The notes under the pieces are model-generated. The model did not search any database, was not told where the DNA came from, and saw only the letters and a list, made by a program, of their open reading frames with translations. 64,000 nucleotides of DNA, taken from the NCBI GenBank assembly GCA_003184365.1, contig NKYR01000077.1:124001-188000 (forward strand), in the 5' to 3' direction. Below are positions 56,019 through 64,000 of this stretch, piece by piece; the stretch's first letter is position 1, and each line of letters opens with the position of its first letter. Made by a program: the position numbers and the translations under genes. The DNA comes from Evernia prunastri. Taxonomy: Eukaryota > Ascomycota > Lecanoromycetes > Lecanorales > Parmeliaceae.

Positions 56019-57261
56019 ATGGCCCCGATCGCCCTGGAAAGCGAGGACCATTCGCGAGATGCTGCCTTCAACAAGGTGATGCACGGCAAATCTGTTGATT
56101 CAAAAGGCTTTCGATCAATGCTGAACAAGGACCATGATGCACACAAGGCAGCTACTGACGAGTACTTCAAGCATTGGGACAACAAGTCCGCTGACACGGA
56201 GACGGTAGAAGTCAGAGAAGTGAGCGATTGATCGCTCTGTGAACTGTTTGAGTCCCGGCTAACAGATCAATCAAGGCACGGAAAGCAGAATATGCTACCC
56301 TTACCAGGCACTATTACAATCTCGCCACAGATCTCTATGAGTATGGCTGGGGAGGGTCTTTCCATTTCTGCCGATTCGCTTACGGTGAGGGCTTCCACCA
56401 AGCCATTGCCCGGCACGAACACTATTTGGCGCATACGATGGCCCTTCGACAAGGTATGAAGGTCCTGGACGTCGGCTGCGGTGTTGGCGGTCCAGCAAGG
56501 GAGATTGCGAAATTTGCAGGCGTCAACATTGTGGGATTGAACAACAACGATTATCAAATTGAGCGTGCTCGGAAGTACGCTGTACAGGAAGGACTTTCGG
56601 ACCATCTGAGTTTCACTAAAGGTGATTTCATGGTATGTGGCAAGTCCGGTATCAAAGGACAGGTTCGCTAATTGAATGAGGATAGCAAATGTCCTTCCCT
56701 GCTGAGACTTTCGATGCAGTGTACGCGATAGAAGCTACCGTCCACGCCCCGTCTCTGGAAGGTGTCTATTCCCAAATATTTCGAGTACTGAAGCCTGGCG
56801 GTGTGTTCGGGGTTTATGAGTGGCTCATGACCGACCAGTATGACAATGAAAATCCTCACCACCGCGAGATTCGCCTGGGAATCGAACAAGGCGATGGGAT
56901 TTCAAACATGGTGAGAGTATCCGAGGGTCTAAAGGCGATCAAGGCTGCCGGCTTTGAGCTTGAGATGCATGAGGACTTGGCGGACCGAGCAGACCCAAGG
57001 CCATGGTACTATCCCCTGGACGGAGACTTGAGAATGGCTTCGAGCATTGGCGATGTATTAACCATTGCTCGGATGACCAGGATAGGGCGCTTTCTAGCTC
57101 ATAATGCGGTTGGAGGGCTGGAGAGAGTGGGAATTGCACCAAAAGGAACGAAGAGAACCGCAGACAGTCTCGGGTATGCAGCTGACTGCTTGGTCGCTGG
57201 GGGTAAGGAGAAGCTGTTCACTCCGATGTATTTGATGGTCGCGAGGAAACCAAAAGCATAG
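56019..57261 (+). CDS. ERG6: sterol 24-C-methyltransferase
   Basis: A SAM-dependent enzyme of ergosterol synthesis, adding the C-24 methyl group at the ER or lipid droplet. Three exons (56019-56219, 56276-56632 and 56686-57261) give 377 aa. Motifs: TRHYYNLATDLYEYGWG and SFHFCRFAYGEGFHQAIARH (sterol-binding region I), the SAM site VLDVGCGVGGPAREIAKF, VGLNNNDYQIERARKY, then FDAVYAIEATVHAPSLEGVY and LKPGGVFGVYEWLMTD, and the C-terminal sterol domain with RPWYYPLDGD. All exon joins keep phase, and the length matches the family. Confidence 0.96.
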
Positions 57262-57854
57262 GAAGTCGGAGGGGGGAAAAGTTAACAGCAAGGAATCTGT
57301 GGTACCCTAGTATATATCTAACCTTCAAAGTCTGAGAGCAATTTGCGCTCTTTTTAACAACAAACATAGCATAGGCTGCGCAAGCTGCCTCCTAATCCAT
57401 TACATCACACGAATTCGATGCCGACATGATATTCTCGTCTGCAAGACCCTGAACATACCTGTGGGTTATTTGGCTGGATGCCTGGTTGCAACTCCTAGAA
57501 TGCCGACAATGTAATGGTCGAAGATGAATCAACAGTGGCCCTTACTAGATCCTTTTTCGATCATTATCAGATATGCAATGTGATGATAAGCCCACTATCT
57601 CCAGGCTACCTTTTACAATTCACTGTGAAGCTGTAAAACACATTATTAGGTGGTGAGGTGGTTGACGGGTTCAGGCTCTGCTTCGGATTCCCAACGATGG
57701 AACACTAGCGCCGGCGATTCACCTCCCAACATTCGCCGGTAAAGCTGAGAAGACCACCCGTCATATTCAGTAAGCACACAACATGATCTTGTAGCTACAA
57801 GTTCTACACATCTCGGTGCTCTGAGTCCCATTGAGACCGCGGCCAGCCCTTGCC
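57262..57854. other. intergenic ERG6 - PDB1
   Basis: About 590 bp with no supported gene. An in-frame extension runs upstream of the PDB1 ATG but contains no ATG. Confidence 0.5.
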
Positions 57855-59168
57855 ATGGTGTCTTCACGCCTTATCCGCCCGGCTTCACGTCTCCTCACAT
57901 CTTCCCGACCTTTCATCGCACCGACCAGATCCGTTTTACAACCCGCAGCTTCATTACCTACGGTCGTGAACAGAAGAAAATACGCTACACCGAGTGAAGT
58001 GAAGGAGGTGGCTGTGAGAGATGCCTTGAACGAAGCTCTCGCGGAAGAGCTCGAATCGAATGAAAAAGTGTTCGTACTGGGTGAAGAAGTCGCCCAATAC
58101 AATGGAGCGTAGGTGTTCGCCCGAAGTTCGGCGGGCGTGTTTATCTGACACCTGAGACAGATACAAGGTCACCAAAGGGCTACTGGATCGGTTCGGTGAA
58201 AAGAGAGTCATCGACAGTCCAATTACAGAATCTGGCTTTGCCGGTCTTACAGTGGGAGCAGCGTTAGCAGGCTTACATCCTGTGGTATGCTCCGACTTCG
58301 TCCATATCTGCTACCACTGCGTCGCGCAAGCTGACGGATTGGTCTCAGTGCGAGTTCATGACCTTCAATTTCGCCATGCAAGCAATCGATCAAATCATCA
58401 ACTCCGCAGCCAAAACACATTATATGTCCGGTGGGATCCAGCCATGTAACATCACATTTCGAGGCCCCAATGGCTTTGCCTCTGGCGTCGCCGCCCAACA
58501 TTCACAGGATTACTCAAGTTGGTACGGTAGCATACCGGGCTTGAAAGTGGTTGCGCCTTGGAGCTCCGAAGACGCAAAAGGATTGCTCAAGGCTGCAATC
58601 AGAGACCCCAATCCTGTTGTGGTATTAGAGAATGAGTAGGCACCCTTAATACCGGCGAGGTCTAAAGTTAAAGGATTGGGACTGACTGCTTTACAGACTA
58701 CTATACGGCACACCGTTCCCAATGTCCGAGGCGGCGCAGAGAGATGATTTCGTTGTGCCTTTCGGCAAGGCCAAAGTTGAGCGTCCCGGCAAAGACTTAA
58801 CCATCGTCACACTCTCTCGTTGCGTGGGGCAAGCCCTTACTGCGGCCGAACAAATGAAGAAAGATTACGGGGTTGAGGCTGAAGTCATCAACCTCCGATC
58901 CGTAAAGCCCCTGGATGTTGAAACGATCGTCAAGTCGGTCAAGAAGACTGGCCATCTGATGGCAGTGGAAAGTGGATTCCCGAGCTTCGGGGTGGGCGCG
59001 GAGATATTAGCTTTGACCATGGAGTATGCATTCGACTACCTAGACGCCCCAGCAGTCCGAGTCACTGGCGCCGAAGTACCAACCCCGTATGCCCAGGGAT
59101 TGGAAAACATGAGCTTCCCCTCCGAAGATCTCATCGCCAAGTATGGGGCTAAGCTGTTGAGGGTGTAA
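57855..59168 (+). CDS. PDB1: pyruvate dehydrogenase E1 component subunit beta
   Basis: The beta subunit of the mitochondrial E1 heterotetramer; it shares the thiamine diphosphate site that decarboxylates pyruvate. Four exons (57855-58108, 58161-58284, 58349-58635 and 58697-59168) give 378 aa. The N-terminus MVSSRLIRPASRLLTSSRPF is a mitochondrial presequence ending near NRRKYATPSE. The core has VAVRDALNEALAEELESNEK, VFVLGEEVAQYNGAYKVTKG, ITESGFAGLTVGAALAG, CEFMTFNFAMQAIDQIINSA, SQDYSSWYGSIPGLKVVAPW, LLYGTPFPMSE, the transketolase C-domain TIVTLSRCVGQALTAAEQ, and PAVRVTGAEVPTPYAQGLE. All three introns fall at conserved-motif boundaries and preserve the frame. Confidence 0.96.
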
Positions 59169-61413
59169 GTGGGGAAGGCATGATGTCTGGTCGTCGGTAG
59201 AGTGTAATACGAGCCTAGGAGGTTGTCGTTTGCGACCGGAGCTCTTGGAATGCGGTTGGCAAGTTAAGCGGCAAACCGTATTGACGCTCCTACATATACG
59301 AAATGCTTTAGTGCCTGTGCATTTCGTCTATTTGTCCTGCCTTCATTCATGTAAGACGCCGGACTTGATGATGAGAAAAGCGCTTAGACTAGAGTGATGA
59401 TTTGCATAAGGTAATACGGGGATCACGGATATAGGGAGATATTCGGTAATCGGGTGACCACGCATTTCATGATTCGGGCGTCTCTTGTACTCTGGTAGCA
59501 CTGGCCTCATTTCTTTGGTAGAGGAGCTAAAGTACTAGGTACTACCTGAATACTAAGGTAAGGTAGGTAGGTAGGTAGGTAAGGTAAGGTAGCTCAATGT
59601 CAGCCCGAGTCTCAAAATTTAAACATGTTGGATAAGGTTTGGGTCGCACACACTGGTCATTGAGGAGGATATACTAATATAGCCTATCAAGGGTTGAGCT
59701 GCACCTTCCTCGCTTCCGGACATGATCGTACATGAATCTTACATGATCGTGAAGAGTACCTTAGGTATGTGTCTAGCTATCTAGACAAAGTGGTGAGGTG
59801 GACAAGTTGTCAAGAAATTCTCCTACCGCGGCTAAATCACCTCCCCACTTGCCGATAGTCATGCAACCATCTAACCGGCATGATCTTGCAGCTCTTGCAG
59901 CTCTTGCACACACCCGCCTTCCACCTCGGGCAAAGGCAATCGAAATCATGCAGAAGACGATTTGAGGCGTGATCTCTCTCTTTTTTTCTTTTTTTTTTTT
60001 TTTTTTTGCCACGTTGTGAGATCTAGACTCCACATCTCCTTCAAGATCGGCCTTCCATAGCCCTGGGTTTCCCGTAAGGCGTACCAATTGACCAACGTCT
60101 TTCTCCTTGGGTCCTTTCGGAGAAACGTCCACAAAAGCTGCCGCGGTGGATCGATGGCAACACATCCATCATCCATCATCCATCACACTGCATTACCCTG
60201 CCTACCTTACCTCTTGCCAGATCCTTCCAAATTAGCCTGTGCCTGCCCAGCTTCTTAGCTTCGCCTAAGCCGTCTCTTGACTTCTCTCGCTTTCTCTCTC
60301 GCTCTCTTCGTCTCTACTACTTGCCAGCACGGTGACAATGCATGCATCTATGAACTCATCAACGCATGAATACTTTGTTGTATTCGGATGAACAGCTTCA
60401 CCCTGCATTCCGGACATATGAGGTAGGTAAGTGCAAGACCCAGTCCGCAGATTTCCTTCGGCTCTACCTTAGTACCACTTTTTTACTCTTACTCTCTTGT
60501 ACCTCTAGTCTCTACCTAGGTAGAGTAGGGTAGCCTCGAGTCTCGAGGGTAAGTAAAGGGCAAAGGGCAAAGGGCAAAGATCAAACGAAGGCCAAAGAGG
60601 CGGCCGTTGCTGCAGGGCCCGCGCTTGACCACATGGCTCCTGGCTGGCTGGCTTGCGAACACGATGTTGTGGCTGTAGCTTCTCAGGTTACTCTTACTCA
60701 AGCTTACCTTCTCCATCCCTGCTGTCCTAAACATATAGCCTCCTACCTTACTTTTTAGTGCCTCGATCCAAGGGAGGAAGAGGCTTATAGTCTCAGCCGA
60801 GGGGTTATTATCAAATCATCCGCCATCGTCATTGGGTTTGGGATCGGAGAATTTATGTGCTTCCCTTTGCGCCTGAGCATCTCTCCACATCTCTTTTTTT
60901 TTTCTCGTGCGGATAAGCCCTTCTCCGTTTCAAAATAATCACAAATACTTCAAACAAAATCAATCTCCCACAGGTACTCGAACAAAACATAAAATATAAA
61001 AAAATGCTTTAAATTTCTGGCCCACTGTAGGTAGCGTACCATCCTTCCCCAACTACTACTATTTGTCAAATGTTAGTGACAGCAATCCCCGAGCTTCTTC
61101 TCCTTCTTCTCCCTTCCAAAACCACCAATGGGCCGAGCATGACCTTTTCCGGCCGTTATGTGGGAAGACCAAAACAGTTCCTCCGTCTCCTCCGTCCACC
61201 CTTGTCCCTCATTTGCCTCGTGCCTCCATCTTGATGGAAGGGGCGCCTCAATATATAACATTAAGTCATGACACCACCCTCTACCTCCCATACTTAGCCA
61301 CCCTCATCATTTCCGGCTCTACTTGCTGCCAACCTTTGGCCCTTGCACCGGAGAAAAGATCCCCAATCTCTGATAAAGTCTTTCGATGCTGCTATACTTC
61401 CTTGCCTGCTGTC
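59169..61413. other. 2.2-kb intergenic region with AGGTA islands
   Basis: No gene is supported. The stretch 59520-60560 is rich in AGGTA/TACCT words, with an AGGT tetranucleotide run at 59557-59592 and a T/A homopolymer at about 59985-60007. The frame is open from 61063 into the F-box gene but lacks an ATG before 61234. Confidence 0.5.
59557..59592. repeat. (AGGT)n / AGGTA microsatellite
   Basis: A run of aaggtaggtaggtaggtaggtaaggtaagg type, flanked by many single AGGTA/TACCT words over about 1 kb. Confidence 0.85.
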
Positions 61414-62799
61414 ATGCCTCGTCCACAACCAAATGGCAAAAATGGCAAAGTGAAATCAAAGACTGGTCAACAGCCGGGCCTTCAATTCCTCACCCTTGCC
61501 CTGGAGCTGCGGGAAAATATATACGCACAAGTTGTCCACAACCACCCTTCATCGCTTGTTGATCTCCTCCTTGTCAATCGTCAGCTTTCTCGCGAAGTCA
61601 AGCCTTTTCTGTACAAAGTGCCCTTGACCTTTGACGGCCAATCTCAGCTGTTCGAGTGGCTGTCTCGCGTAGACCACGATTACCTTCGTCACGCGGAAAC
61701 CATACGCTTCAAGTTGCACGACATCAATCCAGACGAGATTGTTGGAGCGTTGGGCAAGAAGCTTCAGATCGCAAACATCACCAGGGCGAGCGGCTCCCGG
61801 GGACCAGATACTCCGGATAACCCATATTTTGAGGCTTGTCGTGCGGATCTCAGACGGATCGGAGCGGCGTTCCGTTTGCTTCCGAATCTCAGAGATTTGA
61901 CGATACTCTCAGCTTCAGAAAGAGATTCTCAGCCGCATCATCGGACTCAGGACGCTTTTTCCAAACTGGTTGGTCAATCTTTTCCCAAGTTGAAATTCCT
62001 TGCGAGTGAGGAAGATCAACTTCCTATCGACTTTATTACCGGGAAACCGGAATTACGGAGACTCCGGTTTCCCGCCACTACCAGCAGCGATGACGAAGAG
62101 ACGGAAGAACTCTTTTCCACCATCTCCTCCCTCAGACATTTGGACATTTGTCGCCTTCCCCATCATACCGCCAGCGGCGCCGAAGAATGGGACTGCGTGA
62201 CTCCCATCCTCGAGAATTCCTCTCCCCTGCAGTCTTTGACTCTATTCGAGCGACATGGAGCCGAGACTCCAAACCTGGCGGCCGAAGTATTCATCGCATC
62301 ACGAAACGCTTTGAAAAGGCACCGGCCGTCCCTGAGGACGTTGAAGCTCCTCGCCAAACCCGGTCCGGAGTACTCCGCCGACGAGGACAATGACCCCGTC
62401 CACCCGGAAGCCTACTGCGCCGCATTCCTCGCGCAATCCGCCCTGACCCACGTCGAAATCATCGACGTCTGGATGTCCGTCTACGAGCACCTCCCCCGCA
62501 CCATCCAGACCGTGACCTGGCGCCTCGACGAGTCCCCCCGCCCGCCCAACGTCGCCACGTCGGTCGCCCGGATCAAGAAGATGGTCACCCACGCCGTCCA
62601 GACGCGCGGGAGCCCCCGGGACCCCAAGTTCCCGCACCTGAGGCGCATCGTCATGTACCTGGACGGCTTCTTCCCGGCCGCGGAGATCAGGCATCCGGCC
62701 CATCCGTCCAACGAGATCCTGATGATGGCGAGGGCGAAGCTGGGGGAGCTGGGGATCCGACTCGACTGGCAGGGATGGGAGGGTGTGCCTGGGTTGTGA
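61414..62799 (+). CDS. F-box-like protein, LRR-like body
   Basis: A single-exon model of 461 aa. I choose ATG 61414 (MPRPQPNGKNGKVKSKTGQQ) because the preceding open stretch is low-complexity and starts without ATG; an in-frame ATG at 61234 is an alternative. Residues about 24-80 (LQFLTLALELRENIYAQVV, SLVDLLLVNRQLSREVKPFL) match the degenerate fungal F-box pattern LP.ELR..IY...L..VNRQ. The rest has scattered Leu-rich segments (LRRIGAAFRLLPNLRDLTIL, ISSLRHLDICRLP, SLRTLKLLAKPG), suggesting an LRR-like receptor for SCF ubiquitin ligase substrates. The target is unknown. The 3' third (62300-62760) has markedly higher GC at third codon positions. Confidence 0.68.
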   Translation: MPRPQPNGKNGKVKSKTGQQPGLQFLTLALELRENIYAQVVHNHPSSLVDLLLVNRQLSREVKPFLYKVPLTFDGQSQLFEWLSRVDHDYLRHAETIRFKLHDINPDEIVGALGKKLQIANITRASGSRGPDTPDNPYFEACRADLRRIGAAFRLLPNLRDLTILSASERDSQPHHRTQDAFSKLVGQSFPKLKFLASEEDQLPIDFITGKPELRRLRFPATTSSDDEETEELFSTISSLRHLDICRLPHHTASGAEEWDCVTPILENSSPLQSLTLFERHGAETPNLAAEVFIASRNALKRHRPSLRTLKLLAKPGPEYSADEDNDPVHPEAYCAAFLAQSALTHVEIIDVWMSVYEHLPRTIQTVTWRLDESPRPPNVATSVARIKKMVTHAVQTRGSPRDPKFPHLRRIVMYLDGFFPAAEIRHPAHPSNEILMMARAKLGELGIRLDWQGWEGVPGL

Positions 62800-63275
62800 A
62801 ATGTAGTTGTATGGAAACCGGGGCGGGAAGGGTGGGGTGAAACAGCGGAACGGGTTTGTCTGGACCGTCTGTCACTCCCAGCTAGGGGGGAAATTCATCT
62901 TGCTGCGCTTGGATGTGAAAAGAAAAAAAACACTCCTTCCATTTCTAACCCTGCGTATCAACATCTTGACTTGATTTCATGGCGGCACTGCGTCCTAGGA
63001 CGTTGACTTCGCGCGCATCTTATGTCTCAGCGGCTGGTATCGACTAAGCGAGCATTGCACTTTGGGATCAGCGAGCATCAATGGTCATGGCAGCACGTGA
63101 TATAGACTGGAGCATTGTCAAGCGATATGACACATAGCATCTAGATACGGCACGAAACGGGCAATGCAACGCTGGTGTACTCCTTTCGTTCAACGCTAGC
63201 CAGAAACTCCTGTCCGTCCCACCCGCTATAGCGTGCCCCATCCCTGTTCTGGTTCTCACATAACGTACAATCCCT
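62800..63275. other. convergent intergenic, F-box gene / phosphoesterase
   Basis: About 480 bp between two stop codons; nothing further is seen. Confidence 0.5.
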
Positions 63276-64000
63276 TCAGCATTCCCAATGCTCCCGTACC
63301 CATTCGGCAATCAGCCCGGTCATGTCCCTCCCTTCCATGTAAACGTCCGTGTCCTTCTCCGCGTAGTCCGTGCCCAGGAATTTGAGCGCGAGCAAGATGT
63401 AGCTTTCGATGAAGTCGACGTAGACCAAGTCCACCGATGCTGGATCGGCGGATCCTTTCGGATCTTCCGTTGCCGCGGGGGGAAAGCCGACGCGGGACTC
63501 GAGGGCGTTTGGGACGCCGTAGAATGTGATGGGGGCGTGGATGGTGTCGTCTCCGTCGTAGCCTGCGTCGTCGGTGGTGGTGTAGCCCGGAGTGAGCTCG
63601 ACGTCACGGTCGAGCGCGTGGTCTTTCTTTAACGGTATCTGCCCATGATTGGGGGAAAAGTGCTCGTCGACTCGGTGGGTGCTTGTCTGAGCCGAGCGTA
63701 CTGGCGGCTTGAAAGCGAATGAGCTCGAGGCGGGCCAGAGCTGGGGCACTTCTTGATTGATTATTGGAAGCAGCCGTTTTGCCACGCTGAACGGCACATT
63801 TTTGATGTAGCGGAAGCCACTGGTGAATGGGCTGACCGTATAGGTAGTGTCAACTGTGAATGGCCCTTTGAAGATGTCGAATCGTAGGGCTCCCGTATTC
63901 GTAAGCACCATCCGTGGCACGTCAGCTCTGTTAACATCGAGCACCATGTCTGGCAGCACCTCATTCTGCAGCCAAGAGAAGATGCTATTCCGGCTCGGGT
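63276..64000 (-). CDS. 5'-nucleotidase / calcineurin-like phosphoesterase, C-terminal part (partial)
   Basis: The 3' end of a gene that runs off the window; the open frame continues to base 64000 without a start. About 241 residues are visible. The stretch LDVNRADVPRMVLTNTGALR, FDIFKGPFTVDTTYTVSPF and FRYIKNVPFSVAKRLLPIIN resembles the C-terminal domain of the fungal secreted or vacuolar 5'-nucleotidase-like family (yeast YHR202W type), whose N-terminal metallophosphatase domain would lie upstream. The end is MTGLIAEWVREHWEC. The catalytic half is not visible, so the activity is inferred from the family. Confidence 0.7.
   Translation of the reverse strand, partial: PSRNSIFSWLQNEVLPDMVLDVNRADVPRMVLTNTGALRFDIFKGPFTVDTTYTVSPFTSGFRYIKNVPFSVAKRLLPIINQEVPQLWPASSSFAFKPPVRSAQTSTHRVDEHFSPNHGQIPLKKDHALDRDVELTPGYTTTDDAGYDGDDTIHAPITFYGVPNALESRVGFPPAATEDPKGSADPASVDLVYVDFIESYILLALKFLGTDYAEKDTDVYMEGRDMTGLIAEWVREHWEC

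Noticed and set aside
61063..61413. N-terminal extension of the F-box protein
   Set aside because: There is no ATG at 61063, and the sequence is low-complexity. The first well-placed start is 61414, although ATG 61234 cannot be excluded.

Overview
This window is nuclear DNA from a filamentous ascomycete (Pezizomycotina). The evidence is dense protein genes on both strands, many introns of about 45-140 bp with GT...AG ends and CTRAC-type branch points, and housekeeping proteins of clear fungal type. The class is not certain; Leotiomycetes is only an impression. Exon-intron models were built by hand. In each, the exons join in frame and the total length is a multiple of three.

Left block (2.4-24.7 kb): a GAF-type hybrid histidine kinase, ribosomal protein eL36, a TUG/UBX protein, ARPC1 of the Arp2/3 complex, TRM112, the H3K4 methyltransferase SET1, glucosamine synthase GFA1, lumazine synthase RIB4, a head-to-head pair of proteasome genes (alpha7/PRE10 and beta6/PRE7), and the ribosome-assembly factor PNO1/DIM2.

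Middle block (24.7-33 kb): a gene-poor repeat island. It holds a near-perfect foldback, three almost identical copies of one repeat that abut two single-N assembly marks, a short retroelement-like insertion with a target-site duplication, 15-bp-period tandem arrays that read as pentapeptide-like repeats in one frame, and one newly modelled small membrane protein gene.

Right block (33-64 kb): MZM1, zuotin (ZUO1), the ESCRT-III-like DID2/CHMP1, glycine decarboxylase GCV2, an unrecognised Arg/Ala/Ser/Pro-rich protein, minisatellites, the COMPASS subunit BRE2/ASH2, NC2-beta (NCB2), an SDR and an FAD oxidoreductase head to head, the splicing factor SLT11/ECM2, ERG6, pyruvate dehydrogenase E1-beta (PDB1), an F-box-like protein, and the 3' end of a 5'-nucleotidase-like gene cut by the window edge.

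Most genes are core functions: translation, proteolysis, chromatin, splicing, mitochondrial metabolism and sterol synthesis. SET1 and BRE2 belong to the same COMPASS complex, and PRE10 and PRE7 to the same 20S core. Several gene pairs are divergent and share 230-410 bp promoters. No secondary-metabolite cluster, CRISPR array, rRNA or convincing tRNA was seen.
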